Part shown: piece after piece, positions 27,222-36,083 of the stretch | How positions within the stretch are numbered: the stretch's first letter is position 1 | Layout of the letters: each line of letters starts with the position of its first letter | Assembly (NCBI GenBank): GCA_024641305.1 | Contig: JAHEDI010000004.1 | Span: 66,126-130,125, forward strand | Length of the DNA: 64,000 bases | Source of the DNA: a bacterium | GTDB lineage: Bacteria > Actinomycetota > Acidimicrobiia > Spongiisociales > JAENVV01 | Direction of reading: 5' to 3' | The notes under the pieces: model-generated | What the model saw: only the letters and a program-made list of their open reading frames with translations | Told to the model about the DNA's origin: nothing | Database searches by the model: none | Made by a program: the position numbers and the translations under genes

Positions 27222-28101
27222 CTTGGACCGCCATCTCGCGAGTCGGACCTTCTCGTTGGGTTGCGCGGCGTTCCACCGCGGCGGCGATCGAACCGGACAC
27301 GATGATGACGTAGGCAATCACGTACAGCCAGATCAGCATGACCGCCACCGCCCCGAATATCGCAAGGGTGGTGGCACCTGATGCACCTGCCTGGTCCAGA
27401 TAAAACCGAAAGCCAAGCGAAGCCAAGACGATCCCGATCGTTGACAGCAAGGAGGCAAGCCACATGCGAGGAAACCTCTGGGGAGGACCCCACCGGTAAA
27501 GAGCGGCCAGAAACAAGAAGAAGCAGAAAGCAGCTACCGGGACGGACGACCTGTTCCAGACCTCAACCGGCCAGGCGGCACCCACCAGGCCATCCAGTCG
27601 CTCGGCAACCGTTGCACCGGCAACGACAAGCAACGAGGACACCACCAGGGTCACGGCAATCCCGGCGGTGAGCAATACGGATACCAGTTTGGCAACAATC
27701 CACGATCGTCGCCCTTCCAACTCGGCGATCCTCGTGAGAACTTCTTGAATCGTGTGGATACCCCGCGACCCGAGCCACAGCGCCACGATCCCCGTTCCGG
27801 CGACCACAAGCCCTTTGGCCTCATTCACTGACAGGGCAACGTCCTCGAGTACCCGGCCGATGAACCGGACCGTATCGGAAGGAGCGACTCGACTCAGCGT
27901 TGCCAAACTCTCTGCGAGAACCTCATCTGAGCTGCCGAACACCGAGGCAGCCACAACCACCGACGCTAAGGCAGGAACCAGGGCAAAGAAGAGGTTATAG
28001 GCGATGGCGGCTGCCAGAACGGATGGTCCTGCCGCACCCAATCGGCGGAAGAACCGGACCGGGACAGACGAGTCAACCCGGCTTCGTAGCGTCACAACCA
28101 T
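27214..28101 (-). CDS. YihY/BrkB-family inner membrane protein
   Basis: A 295-residue protein with about six membrane segments. The family hallmark AAIAYNLFFALVPALASVVV lies in the first membrane segment, then RGIHTIQEVL, and a late YRWGPPQRFPRMW before two more helices. YihY was once called ribonuclease BN, which is not supported; the family is of unknown transport function. It leads the operon with the ABC exporter pair (8-base overlap). A TAACCT hexamer (28109-28114) ends 8 bases before the ATG. Confidence 0.9.
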   Translation of the reverse strand: MVVTLRSRVDSSVPVRFFRRLGAAGPSVLAAAIAYNLFFALVPALASVVVAASVFGSSDEVLAESLATLSRVAPSDTVRFIGRVLEDVALSVNEAKGLVVAGTGIVALWLGSRGIHTIQEVLTRIAELEGRRSWIVAKLVSVLLTAGIAVTLVVSSLLVVAGATVAERLDGLVGAAWPVEVWNRSSVPVAAFCFFLFLAALYRWGPPQRFPRMWLASLLSTIGIVLASLGFRFYLDQAGASGATTLAIFGAVAVMLIWLYVIAYVIIVSGSIAAAVERRATQREGPTREMAVQDD

Positions 28102-28108
28102 GCCTGGC

Positions 28109-28114
28109 AGGTTA
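28109..28114 (-). promoter_or_regulatory. candidate -10 box of the YihY-ABC operon
   Basis: TAACCT on the minus strand, predicting a start one base before the ATG at 28101. No Shine-Dalgarno precedes the ATG. Confidence 0.35.
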
Positions 28115-28147
28115 GGCGAGAACCTCCCAGATGAGGTATCAGGCGAC

Positions 28148-28153
28148 TAACTT
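28148..28153 (+). promoter_or_regulatory. candidate -10 box of lipoprotein gene (leaderless)
   Basis: TAACTT ends seven bases before the ATG at 28160, so +1 would be the A of the start codon. No strong -35. Confidence 0.35.
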
Positions 28154-28159
28154 GCCACA

Positions 28160-29650
28160 ATGCGGTGGACCTGGTTGTGGCTGATGATATTCCTGTTGAG
28201 CGCCTGCGACTTCCTCGGTGACCCGTACCCCGACCGATCCACCACCACGGTCTCCGCACAGGCACCGACAACCATGACCGCCGAGCCACCGCCTCCGGCG
28301 ACTACTACGACAACCCTCCCCCCATCGGTTTCCGTCGGCAGGCCATGGGGGACCGTCAATGGTGTCCTTCAGTTCCGGGGTAACCCACAGCGAAACTACT
28401 ACGGCATGGGACCGATCCCCACCTCTCCTGATGTGATCTGGCGGTATCCCGACAAAGCCATGTGTTCGAACTCATCAGTGGGTGAGGAAACCCACCAGTG
28501 GTGTGGGACCGGCTGGACGGGTCAGCCGATCGTATGGGTGCGTCCGGATGGACGTACGGAGATCATTTTCGGTGCGTACGACCGGGCCATGCATTTCGTC
28601 GACGCCGAAACCGGCCTCGACACCCGCCCACCGTTTGTAACCGGCGACCTGATCAAAGGTTCTGCCACGCTCGATCCCGATGGATTCCCTCTCCTCTATT
28701 TCGGAAGCCGGGACAACAAACTGCGGATTCTGGCACTCGACACCGACGTCCCATACGAAATCTGGAACCTCGATGCCGCCGATCATCCTGGTATTTGGAA
28801 CAACGACTGGGACTCGAACCCGTCGATCGTCGACGGCGTTCTCTACGAAGGCGGGGAGAACGGATTCTTCTTTGCGATCGAACTCAATCGCACATTTGAG
28901 GCGGGACGCGTCGGGGTCTCGCCGATCATTCTTGCCAAGGTACCAGGATGGAATCAGGAGCTCCTCAATGCGGTCGGTGACTCGAACGCATCCATCGAGA
29001 GTTCCATTGCCATCCACGACCAGCGGGCCTACTTCACCAACTCAGGCGGTCGAGTCGTCGGGATCGACCTCAGCCAGATTCGAGAGGGCGAAGCTCCGAT
29101 CGTGTTTGACTTCTGGGCAGGAGACGATATCGACGCCACCCCCATTATCGATGACGCCGGCTTCGTGTACATCAGCGTCGAACTAGAACGATTCCTACCG
29201 CGAGCTGCCACGGTCGGCCAGATCGTCAAGCTCGACCCCTTTACGGACGGCGATCCGATTGAGTGGTCGGTGGCGGTGCCAGCCGTAGGTGGTGGCGACG
29301 GCGGACTGTGGTCTACTCCGGCCCTGGGAGACGGGGTGCTCTACGCCAGCACCCACCCGGGGGAACTTCTCGCCATCAATACCGACACCGGAGAGGTGAC
29401 GTGGCGTGAAGCGATTGGCTGGCATGCCTGGTCGTCACCGGTACTTATCGGCGAAACCCTGCTTGTTGCCGTCAATTGCGACACCGGTGGAGCATTACGC
29501 GCCTATGACGTGACCAACCGGTATACGCCAACGCAACTTTGGGAACAGCCGCTCGGGTCCGGCTGTATCGAATCCACTCCCACGGTGTTCGATGGGCACA
29601 TTTATGTCGGGTCACGCGACGGGTTCTTCTATGCCTGGGGATCGAACTGA
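28160..29650 (+). CDS. lipoprotein with PQQ-like beta-propeller
   Basis: A 496-residue surface lipoprotein. The signal ends in a lipobox (FLLSACDF, Cys at about 16). A Thr/Pro-rich linker (residues 28-55) follows, then a beta-propeller of PQQ-enzyme/BamB type with repeated blades: VWRYPD-type strands, GQPIVWVRPDG, GDGVLYASTHPGELLAINTDTG (partly quoted), GHIYVGSRDGFFYAWG at the end. There are no obvious PQQ-binding catalytic residues, so a binding or scaffold role is likelier than dehydrogenase activity. It is divergent from the YihY operon and monocistronic. Confidence 0.85.
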   Translation: MRWTWLWLMIFLLSACDFLGDPYPDRSTTTVSAQAPTTMTAEPPPPATTTTTLPPSVSVGRPWGTVNGVLQFRGNPQRNYYGMGPIPTSPDVIWRYPDKAMCSNSSVGEETHQWCGTGWTGQPIVWVRPDGRTEIIFGAYDRAMHFVDAETGLDTRPPFVTGDLIKGSATLDPDGFPLLYFGSRDNKLRILALDTDVPYEIWNLDAADHPGIWNNDWDSNPSIVDGVLYEGGENGFFFAIELNRTFEAGRVGVSPIILAKVPGWNQELLNAVGDSNASIESSIAIHDQRAYFTNSGGRVVGIDLSQIREGEAPIVFDFWAGDDIDATPIIDDAGFVYISVELERFLPRAATVGQIVKLDPFTDGDPIEWSVAVPAVGGGDGGLWSTPALGDGVLYASTHPGELLAINTDTGEVTWREAIGWHAWSSPVLIGETLLVAVNCDTGGALRAYDVTNRYTPTQLWEQPLGSGCIESTPTVFDGHIYVGSRDGFFYAWGSN

Positions 29651-29669
29651 CGCCCGATCACCACACCGG

Positions 29670-30293
29670 CTAACCCCGGCTCCCGCCACCGAGTTGAGCC
29701 ACGAGCAGATCCCGCTGGTCGTCGAGCATTGAGGCAAGAAGGTCCAGGCGGTCTGCGGTTGTTTGACTCGCCAGAAGTCGCTGAGCGTCGAACGCGCCAA
29801 CCGGAGCAAGCCCACACATCTGGTGGGCGGCGACCTCTGCCTGATCCGACAATTGATAGTCGAGCGGTCCGGTGTCGATCCCCGTCTCCGACACCAGTGA
29901 CAGCACCGCCCGCAGTTGTCTGTCAATCGTGGCGATCCGGTCAAACGAACCGGGCGCCGCCTCCTCCAGGCTTCGCTCCACAATCGCCCGTGGATACGGC
30001 CCGTCGGACAGCCACTCGACAATATCCAACCGCTCGATTCCGACCGCCACGACCACCTGCTCGCCGTCGGGTAGGTCCGCCACTTCGACGATCTGAGCGA
30101 CCGTCCCCACTCCCGCCCGAACGTCACCACCGCCAACCTCAAAGCCACGTTCGATCAGAACGACTCCAAACGTCGACGTGTCTGCGCGGCACTCTGCGAT
30201 CATTTGCAGGTAACGGGGTTCAAAGATCCTCAATGACACCAGGGTGAACGGGATAAGCGGATGGCCCAGTGGGAACATCCGCATCATCTCCAT
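29670..30293 (-). CDS. LON substrate-binding (LAN) domain protein
   Basis: A 207-residue stand-alone version of the N-terminal substrate-binding domain of Lon protease: MFPLGHPLIPFTLVSLRIFEPRY is the domain's signature start (partly quoted), followed by FGVVLIERGFEVGGG and GTVAQIVEVADLPDG. No ATPase or protease domain is present. Stand-alone forms occur widely in actinobacteria with unknown function. The ATG overlaps the stop of the DUF6941-like gene (TGATG). Confidence 0.88.
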   Translation of the reverse strand: MEMMRMFPLGHPLIPFTLVSLRIFEPRYLQMIAECRADTSTFGVVLIERGFEVGGGDVRAGVGTVAQIVEVADLPDGEQVVVAVGIERLDIVEWLSDGPYPRAIVERSLEEAAPGSFDRIATIDRQLRAVLSLVSETGIDTGPLDYQLSDQAEVAAHQMCGLAPVGAFDAQRLLASQTTADRLDLLASMLDDQRDLLVAQLGGGSRG

Positions 30294-30733
30294 CAGGCGA
30301 CCTCCGGTCGACGCTCCCGGACCGAGAACCGCAACCGACCGGTCTCTGCTCCATCGATCGCCATGACAAAAGAATATTCACCCGGTTGGTGGAATGGGAC
30401 GTTGTTGAACGTGAACGCTCGAACCACCCCGTGCTCGAAGCCGTCCGGCACGCCCTTCGGAGGCGCCACCGTCAAAGAGTGGCGGATCGTGTCAAAGATC
30501 GGCTTCCCATCTTCATCGACAAGCTGAACGGTCAGCTCGAACGTCTGGGACTCCGATGACCAGGGGATACGAAGCCGGGTCCCAATCGCCATCGTGTGGT
30601 GTCTGGCCGGGAACGATCTGACCCAGATGGTATCCCAGCCCCCGCCCAGCACGAATAACTTGCCGTTCATCGCCTGAACGGCATCGGCAAGCAGCGCAAA
30701 CTCAATTGATGGGGTAAGTCCTGGCACAACCAT
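30293..30733 (-). CDS. DUF6941-like protein
   Basis: A 146-residue beta-rich protein. Its opening (EFALLADAVQAMNGKLFVLGGGWD) and the closing strand pattern around FNNVPFHQPGEYSF match what I recall of the DUF6941 family of uncharacterised actinobacterial proteins. There is no signal peptide and no catalytic motif is evident. It is cotranscribed with the LON-domain gene. The start is supported by a TAGAGT box that predicts a leaderless mRNA beginning at this ATG. Confidence 0.75.
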   Translation of the reverse strand: MVVPGLTPSIEFALLADAVQAMNGKLFVLGGGWDTIWVRSFPARHHTMAIGTRLRIPWSSESQTFELTVQLVDEDGKPIFDTIRHSLTVAPPKGVPDGFEHGVVRAFTFNNVPFHQPGEYSFVMAIDGAETGRLRFSVRERRPEVA

Positions 30734-30739
30734 GGGGCA

Positions 30740-30745
30740 ACTCTA
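30740..30745 (-). promoter_or_regulatory. candidate -10 box, leaderless DUF6941-LON unit
   Basis: TAGAGT on the minus strand ends seven bases before the ATG at 30733, so +1 would be the A of the start codon. Confidence 0.4.
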
Positions 30746-30791
30746 GAGCCAAGCCACGGCGTACCGCGAGCCGCGGTCAGCGAGAAGACAA

Positions 30792-30820
30792 TTCCCAAAG
30801 TTCGAAACCCGACCTACCAT
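30792..30820 (+). promoter_or_regulatory. predicted leaderless promoter of rhodanese-E1 gene
   Basis: TTCCCA (30792-30797), 17-base spacer, TACCAT (30815-30820). The -10 ends seven bases before the GTG at 30827, which would be the first base of the mRNA. Confidence 0.45.
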
Positions 30821-30826
30821 GCCATC

Positions 30827-31957
30827 GTGGACTTCCAGGAAATGCTTGCCTCAGCCAGGGAGACGGTTGGAGAGGTGAAACCAACCGATCTTGACGAAAC
30901 GGACGTGATTCTGATCGACGTCCGGGAGCCTCATGAGGTTGCCCTCGGGAGTATTGCCGGAGCGGAAAAGATTCCCCGCGGATTACTCGAGTCCGAAGTC
31001 GCCCACCTGTCTCGCACCGACCCAATCGTCACCTTTTGCGCGGTGGGCGAACGATCACTCCTTGCGGCGGTGACGCTTCAAAGTATGGGGTTTTCGAACG
31101 TGCGCAGCCTCGCGGGAGGGTTCATGGCCTGGCAAGCGGACGGTCGCCCATGGGAGATCCCCTCCAGCCTCTCCGTCCAGAGCGTCGCACGATATAGCCG
31201 CCACATCGCCCTTCCCGAAGTGGGCCTCAGCGGCCAACAGAAACTCTTGGACGCCCGGGTCGCCATCGTAGGGGCCGGTGGCCTTGGATCACCGGCAGCT
31301 CTGTATCTTGCCGCCGCAGGGGTAGGAACCATCGGGATTTTTGATGCCGACCGGGTCGACATTTCGAATCTTCAACGCCAGGTACTGCACGGAACAGACC
31401 GCATCGACCTGCCCAAGGTCGAGTCGGCAGAGCGAACGATCACCAATCTCAACCCGGACGTAACCGTTGAAGCTCATCGCGTCAACATCGTCGCCGCCAA
31501 TGCGGTCGAATTGCTCAACGGGTTCGACATCATCATCGACGGTGCCGACAACTTTCCGACCCGGTACCTCATCAACGATGTGTCACAGCATCTCGGGATT
31601 CCGGTGGTTCACGGCTCCATTTTCCGGTTCGAGGGTCAAGTGGCAGTTTTCGACCCCCAAGACGGCCCCTGTTATCGGTGTCTCTTTCCCAACCCTCCCC
31701 CACCCGAACTCGCCCCCAACTGCCAGGAAGCTGGAGTTCTCGGAGTTCTCCCTGGAGTGATCGGCTGTCTCCAGGCCACGGAGGCGATCAAGCTAATCCT
31801 CGGAATCGGCACGCCACTGCGGGGTCGCCTACTCACGTACGATGCCTTGAGCCAGGAGACATTTCAGCTACGAATCGCCAAAGACCCGGACTGCCGGTCG
31901 TGCGGATCGGAACCACCTGCCATCGTGGACTACGACGAAACCTGCCTGGTCCGCTAA
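30827..31957 (+). CDS. moeB: rhodanese-E1 fusion: molybdopterin/thiocarboxylate adenylyltransferase (MoeB/MoeZ type)
   Basis: E1-like enzyme that adenylates the C-terminal glycine of a ubiquitin-like sulfur carrier (MoaD, ThiS or CysO type). The order is inverted relative to MoeZ/MOCS3: a rhodanese domain comes first (residues 15-110, active Cys71 in FCAVGERS), then the E1 domain (121-376) with ARYSRH, VAIVGAGGLGSP for ATP, DNFPTRYLINDV and two zinc pairs CYRC and CRSC. Rhodanese would supply persulfide sulfur for thiocarboxylation. 376 residues, GTG start fixed by the promoter. Which sulfur carrier it serves is not visible, as no moaD or thiS gene is in the window. Confidence 0.92.
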   Translation: MDFQEMLASARETVGEVKPTDLDETDVILIDVREPHEVALGSIAGAEKIPRGLLESEVAHLSRTDPIVTFCAVGERSLLAAVTLQSMGFSNVRSLAGGFMAWQADGRPWEIPSSLSVQSVARYSRHIALPEVGLSGQQKLLDARVAIVGAGGLGSPAALYLAAAGVGTIGIFDADRVDISNLQRQVLHGTDRIDLPKVESAERTITNLNPDVTVEAHRVNIVAANAVELLNGFDIIIDGADNFPTRYLINDVSQHLGIPVVHGSIFRFEGQVAVFDPQDGPCYRCLFPNPPPPELAPNCQEAGVLGVLPGVIGCLQATEAIKLILGIGTPLRGRLLTYDALSQETFQLRIAKDPDCRSCGSEPPAIVDYDETCLVR

Positions 31958-32008
31958 CTCATCCCGGTTTCCGGAAATCGGATCAAACCGGAAGCATCAG
32001 ACGATCGG

Positions 32009-33292
32009 TCAGCGAGCCCCGAAGCCCGACAAGACGGTCCAAATGCTCCGGCCCAATACGTGGAGATCAAGCCACGGCGACATGTGTTTGACGTAATACA
32101 GATCGTACGTCAACTTGTCTACCGCCTCTGCCTGATCGTCCGCATAGCCATAATTGACCTGAGCCCACCCGGTCACCCCGGGTCGTACCAGGTGCCGCTG
32201 TTCATAGAACGGAATCTCACGAGCGTACCGATCGGTGAACGGAACCTGCTCAGGGCGCGGCCCCACGAGAGCTAGCTCGCCTTTCAAGACGTTGAACAGC
32301 TGAGGCAGCTCATCCACCCGAAAGCGTCGGAGAAAGCCGCCAACCCGGGTAAGGCGAGGATCTGCCTGGGAAGCGAATTGGGGCCCGTTCGCCTCGGCGT
32401 CCAGCACCATCGTTCGGAATTTGTAGAGGGTGAACGGCGCCCCATACCGGCCGGTCCGGATCTGGCGGAAGATGGCCGGCCCTGGAGAATCCAGCCTGAT
32501 ACTGAGAGCAATGAGCAATCCAAGCGGAACAGCTAACGGGATCGCCAACATGACGACGAACCAGTCCATAAAGAATTTACCGCCAATATATGGGGCGGTC
32601 TTCGTGACGGGAGTCGATAGCTCCCAGCCCTCGGCCAAATGCACGATCGGCATCCGCCCGGTGTGCTCTTCATAGACCGTACTCAAGGCCCGAACCGGAA
32701 TCCCCGCCAGAGCAGCCGACGACACAAACTGCGCCATCCGGTCCGACAGCAAGGCTCGCAGGTCGACCACGACAGTTACCCCGGGGGGTGGCGGCTCTAA
32801 TTCCCCGGTCGAGCCAGGGTCAAGGACTTGCTGCACGTCAGTGTGTTGGGCACCTCTGAGATCGTCGAGGAGACCCTTCTCATGGGTTATGACCAGCATC
32901 GACTCTGTCCATGGCCGACGCCGCCGAATGGCCCTTTGAGCGATGGCGCCTATCAGCCACACGACCGCGGTCGTAGCAAAGAACGTCCGCGACAGATAGG
33001 AGGCGCTTCCGATCACTGCCAGAGCTGTGAACGCGACACCAAAAATGACGATCGCCACACCCCGGCCATAGGTCGGCCGGGGCGCCGCACCGGCCCACAT
33101 CCTGGCCGACGCAAAAGAACCGAGAAGTGCCCCAACCAGGAAATACCCCGCCAGGGGCGTGATCGAACGTCCCCCGCTTAGCTGCACTTGCCACGGCGCC
33201 ACTCGGAAAGTCAGGTAAGAGCCAGCGATAAGGGCGACGACAAGCGCAGCCAGGTCGGCTGCGACTGTGGAGAGAATAAATCTCCTACGCAT
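32009..33292 (-). CDS. polyprenyl-phosphate glycosyl-1-phosphate transferase
   Basis: Initiating enzyme for exopolysaccharide or wall-polymer synthesis: it transfers a sugar-1-phosphate from a nucleotide sugar to undecaprenyl phosphate at the membrane. About five membrane segments lie in residues 1-270 with a Rossmann-like middle part. The catalytic bacterial sugar transferase domain has the membrane helix WFVVMLAIPLAVPLGLLIAL, YKFRTM, then FRVDELPQLFNVLKGELALV, GPRPE and RPGVTGWAQVNYG. The length of 427 residues is typical. It is transcribed alone and could prime the glycan built by the glycosyltransferases downstream. Sugar specificity cannot be read from the sequence. Confidence 0.93.
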   Translation of the reverse strand: MRRRFILSTVAADLAALVVALIAGSYLTFRVAPWQVQLSGGRSITPLAGYFLVGALLGSFASARMWAGAAPRPTYGRGVAIVIFGVAFTALAVIGSASYLSRTFFATTAVVWLIGAIAQRAIRRRRPWTESMLVITHEKGLLDDLRGAQHTDVQQVLDPGSTGELEPPPPGVTVVVDLRALLSDRMAQFVSSAALAGIPVRALSTVYEEHTGRMPIVHLAEGWELSTPVTKTAPYIGGKFFMDWFVVMLAIPLAVPLGLLIALSIRLDSPGPAIFRQIRTGRYGAPFTLYKFRTMVLDAEANGPQFASQADPRLTRVGGFLRRFRVDELPQLFNVLKGELALVGPRPEQVPFTDRYAREIPFYEQRHLVRPGVTGWAQVNYGYADDQAEAVDKLTYDLYYVKHMSPWLDLHVLGRSIWTVLSGFGAR

Positions 33293-33300
33293 ATTTGATC

Positions 33301-33306
33301 ATCCTA
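33301..33306 (-). promoter_or_regulatory. candidate -10 box of the polyprenyl transferase gene
   Basis: TAGGAT on the minus strand, predicting a 2-base leader before the ATG at 33292. Confidence 0.35.
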
Positions 33307-33326
33307 CTTACGATTGGCCAATCCGC

Positions 33327-34748
33327 TCAGGATCCTTCCATGAGGCCGGCGACTTCTACCAGCGTACTGACGCCGAAACCGGTGCCGCCGACCGACTGGT
33401 AGCCAGCTTTATCATATCCCCACGCCGGACCCGCAATGTCCAGATGAACCCACGGCCCGTCGCCGGCAAACTCCTTGAGGAACAAGGCCGCGTGGATTGC
33501 CCCGCCATAGCGCTCACCGGTGTTCTTCATGTCAGCGACATCCGAATCGATGGCCTTGCGATAATCAAGCGGCAATGGCATTCGCCAGACGCGTTCACCT
33601 GCCCTCGCTGCGGCCGCTTCGACGAGAGACCCTGCGGCGTCCGAACTAGACCACAATCCGGCATACTTATGACCCAAAGCGACGTGCGACGCCCCGGTCA
33701 GTGTGGCGATGTCGACGATCAGATCCGGATTGCCTTCGGCGGCAAGCGACAGTCCGTCTGCAAGCACCAACCGGCCCTCCGCGTCCGTATTCAACACTTC
33801 CATCGTTTTGCCATTGCGAGCAGTGAGCACGTCACCAGGCCGATTGGCCGCGCCCCCTGGCATATTCTCGGTCAAAGGGACATAGACCAACACCCTGGTG
33901 AGAATCTGCGCTCTGGCGATGGCCACCAACCCTGCCATTGTGGCAGCCGCTCCCGCCATGTCAGATTTCATCGTCTTCATGAATTCAAACGACTTGAGGT
34001 TGAGACCGCCGGAATCGAAGACTATGCCCTTCCCCACGACCGCCAGAGTCTGCGTGGCCCCTTCTGGCGAATACTCGGCCATCAACATCCGGGCGGGAGC
34101 GGTAGAACCGGCATTAACGCCAAGCAAACCTCCACACCGTTCCCGTTCCAGATCGGCGACATCCCAGACCGTAACGTCGATTGGAAGACCTTCAGCGAGC
34201 GACTGGAACGCCTCAACGATCGCTTGGGGTGATTTGTCGCGCGGGGGACGATTGACGAGATCCCGCGCCCATGTCACGGCCATCGCCAGCGACCCAGCTC
34301 GTTCGATGTCGGCGTCGTCGACATCACCAACGAGCAGTAGCGAGGCGGTTCCGGCGACGTCCGAAGCGTGGTATTCGGTGAACTCATACTGACCCAGTAG
34401 GAAGCCTTCGATGACCGCTTGGACCGCCCCGTCGAGTCCGACCGAGTGCAGACTCGTCGTGACTTCCTCGATCCTCCCAACCGACCTCGCCAACCAACCG
34501 GCCGCCTGTCGAAGTTGCTCTCGGTCCAGTTCTTCTCCAAGCCCGACCAAGTAGAGGAGCTTGTCGCCGTCGGGGACGGCCACCACCTGGGAAATCTTTC
34601 CTGTGAAGCCGGATGCGTCAAGCAACGCCAACTGGCTAAGGCCGAGCCCATCAAATAGATCCTGGTCGGTGGATGTTTCTCGACCTTCATAAACCCCGAT
34701 GGCGTGAGCCACCCCGGGTTGGGTCGTCGAACCGATCGTCGTTGTCAC
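33327..34748 (-). CDS. pepA: leucyl aminopeptidase (M17)
   Basis: Cytosolic di-zinc aminopeptidase. The family signature NTDAEGRLVLADGL is near residue 320, with metal ligands in VGKGIVFDSGGLNLK and MKSDMAGAAA. The frame begins with TTG at 34775, but AGGAG five bases before a GTG at 34748 gives 473 residues, and that GTG overlaps the upstream adenosyltransferase stop (GTGA). It is the last gene of the membrane protein-adenosyltransferase-pepA operon. Confidence 0.94.
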   Translation of the reverse strand: MTTTIGSTTQPGVAHAIGVYEGRETSTDQDLFDGLGLSQLALLDASGFTGKISQVVAVPDGDKLLYLVGLGEELDREQLRQAAGWLARSVGRIEEVTTSLHSVGLDGAVQAVIEGFLLGQYEFTEYHASDVAGTASLLLVGDVDDADIERAGSLAMAVTWARDLVNRPPRDKSPQAIVEAFQSLAEGLPIDVTVWDVADLERERCGGLLGVNAGSTAPARMLMAEYSPEGATQTLAVVGKGIVFDSGGLNLKSFEFMKTMKSDMAGAAATMAGLVAIARAQILTRVLVYVPLTENMPGGAANRPGDVLTARNGKTMEVLNTDAEGRLVLADGLSLAAEGNPDLIVDIATLTGASHVALGHKYAGLWSSSDAAGSLVEAAAARAGERVWRMPLPLDYRKAIDSDVADMKNTGERYGGAIHAALFLKEFAGDGPWVHLDIAGPAWGYDKAGYQSVGGTGFGVSTLVEVAGLMEGS

Positions 34749-35293
34749 GTTTTCTCCTGTTTTGATGGCTGCCAACTCGACTCGCTGGCTCGCACGAGCA
34801 TGAATACATAGTCCGCAAGTCGATTGAGGAACGGAACGACAAAGGATCCTTCAAGTTGACCGGCGTCGGCATAGGCGACACATCGCCGCTCAGCTCGCCG
34901 GACTATCGACCGGGCAAGGTCGAGGTGAGCTGACAATGGGGCTTCTCCCGGGACCATAAACCCTTCTGGCGCGCCGACCTCGGCGATAACTCGATCAAGG
35001 GCAGCCTCCAGGTCCACAATCATTTGCTCAGTGCAAAGGCTGACGCCCGGAACGAGTTTGTGACGATTTTGCGGATCGGTTGCCAGTTCGGCGGCGACCA
35101 CGAACAGCTGCCTCTGAAGGGACAAGATCTCGTCGTTGAGCTCTCCTTCGGCAAACGCCCTGGCCAATCCCAATGCCGAAACCGCTTCGTCGACCGTGCC
35201 GTAAGCGTCGGGTCCAAGACCCGCTTTTGATACGCGGCCTCCATAGAAGAGGCCCGTCGTCCCGTCATCGCCCGTGCGCGTATAAACCTTCAC
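34745..35293 (-). CDS. pduO: PduO-type cob(I)alamin adenosyltransferase
   Basis: Transfers the adenosyl group of ATP to cob(I)alamin to make adenosylcobalamin. Family motifs are TRTGDDGTTGLFYGGRVSK at the N-terminus (ATP binding), DEAVSALGLARA and the helix SIVRRAERRCV near residue 130. The frame opens at 35497, but the family start is KVYTRTG, reached from a GTG at 35293 that overlaps the upstream membrane protein stop as GTGA. 182 residues. An adenosylcobalamin-dependent enzyme is implied somewhere in the genome, but none is in this window. Confidence 0.94.
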   Translation of the reverse strand: MKVYTRTGDDGTTGLFYGGRVSKAGLGPDAYGTVDEAVSALGLARAFAEGELNDEILSLQRQLFVVAAELATDPQNRHKLVPGVSLCTEQMIVDLEAALDRVIAEVGAPEGFMVPGEAPLSAHLDLARSIVRRAERRCVAYADAGQLEGSFVVPFLNRLADYVFMLVRASESSWQPSKQEKT

Positions 35294-36066
35294 CGGACGA
35301 GAATACTCGCCGCTAATTGATTGGCCGCATCGCCGATAAGCGACCGGCCGGCAACCGTAGCCCCGAGGGCGGTCAGCACGGCCAGGTACGACAACCCGGT
35401 AGCCGCCATGACGCCGGCGTAGGAAGGTTCCTTCAGCGAGAACCAAACGCCCAGTATGAGCAAGGCACTCAGGACTGCCAAGACGAGGAACGCCCACCCG
35501 ACCACCGTTCCGACCGTTGCACCGGCCAGCAAAAGCAGAGCAGCATCAGCCACGAGCGCTACCCCCGCGACAAAATCGAGGCGTTTCAGCGCCCACCTCG
35601 GAAGTTTCGGATCTACCAGATACCAGTGCCCCAGCAACATCTCATCTGTTACGCCCCCCAAAGCGACCGCTCCTGAGATCACCAGGAGAAGGTTGCCGTA
35701 GGTAGCGGCCTCAGCGACGAATCCGACTCCGGCCAACCCGAAGGCGGCCATGGCCGCCGATGGGCGGCGAGCGAGAATCAGGCCGGTCAACGTCCCGGCG
35801 ACACCCAACCATGCCCCCGGTCCCCCGTCGGGTGCCGTCCAGGTGCCGACCAAAAGAATCGTTCCCCCGGCTACCCAGAAGAATCCCGCCCCAACGATCT
35901 TCCAACGGGCCACCACGGCAACGCCAAGCGCCATGCCGCCCGCCCACATCGCGAGGATCAATCCAGGAGTGAGCATCAAGTCAGCAGGCATGGCCCAGAT
36001 GATAGGACGACCACTGGCCGGTTCGGGCGGGGTCAGTTCCACTCGTTGATGAACCATCAGAGGCAT
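35290..36066 (-). CDS. multi-spanning membrane protein of unknown function
   Basis: A 258-residue protein with about seven hydrophobic segments, alanine/glycine/valine-rich, separated by short loops. The only distinctive stretch is DEMLLGHWYLVDPKLPRW in the middle, with a charged LKRLD after it. I do not recognise the family. Starting at the ATG at 36066 is supported by a CATTAT -10 box that would place +1 exactly there; without it an internal ATG (MPADLMLTP) would be as plausible. First gene of an operon with the adenosyltransferase and pepA, to which it may be only positionally related. Confidence 0.75.
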   Translation of the reverse strand: MPLMVHQRVELTPPEPASGRPIIWAMPADLMLTPGLILAMWAGGMALGVAVVARWKIVGAGFFWVAGGTILLVGTWTAPDGGPGAWLGVAGTLTGLILARRPSAAMAAFGLAGVGFVAEAATYGNLLLVISGAVALGGVTDEMLLGHWYLVDPKLPRWALKRLDFVAGVALVADAALLLLAGATVGTVVGWAFLVLAVLSALLILGVWFSLKEPSYAGVMAATGLSYLAVLTALGATVAGRSLIGDAANQLAASILVR

Positions 36067-36071
36067 CCGGC

Positions 36072-36078
36072 CATAATG
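36072..36078. promoter_or_regulatory. symmetric bidirectional -10 element, two leaderless starts
   Basis: CATAATG reads CATAAT on the plus strand (36072-36077) and CATTAT on the minus strand (36078-36073). It is the core of GGCCATAATGGCC, a palindrome except for its centre base at 36075. The plus-strand ATG (36084) and the minus-strand ATG (36066) are each exactly nine bases from that centre, so both predicted +1 positions fall on the start codon. Confidence 0.55.
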
Positions 36079-36083
36079 GCCTC

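Noticed and set aside
29612-30148. 178-codon minus-strand frame overlapping the LON-domain gene
   Set aside because: Arginine/serine/tryptophan-rich shadow in another frame of a conserved gene.
31964-31991. Hairpin CCGGTTT/AAACCGG between rhodanese-E1 and polyprenyl transferase genes
   Set aside because: The 14-base loop allows competing pairings and there is no U-tract; too weak to call a terminator.
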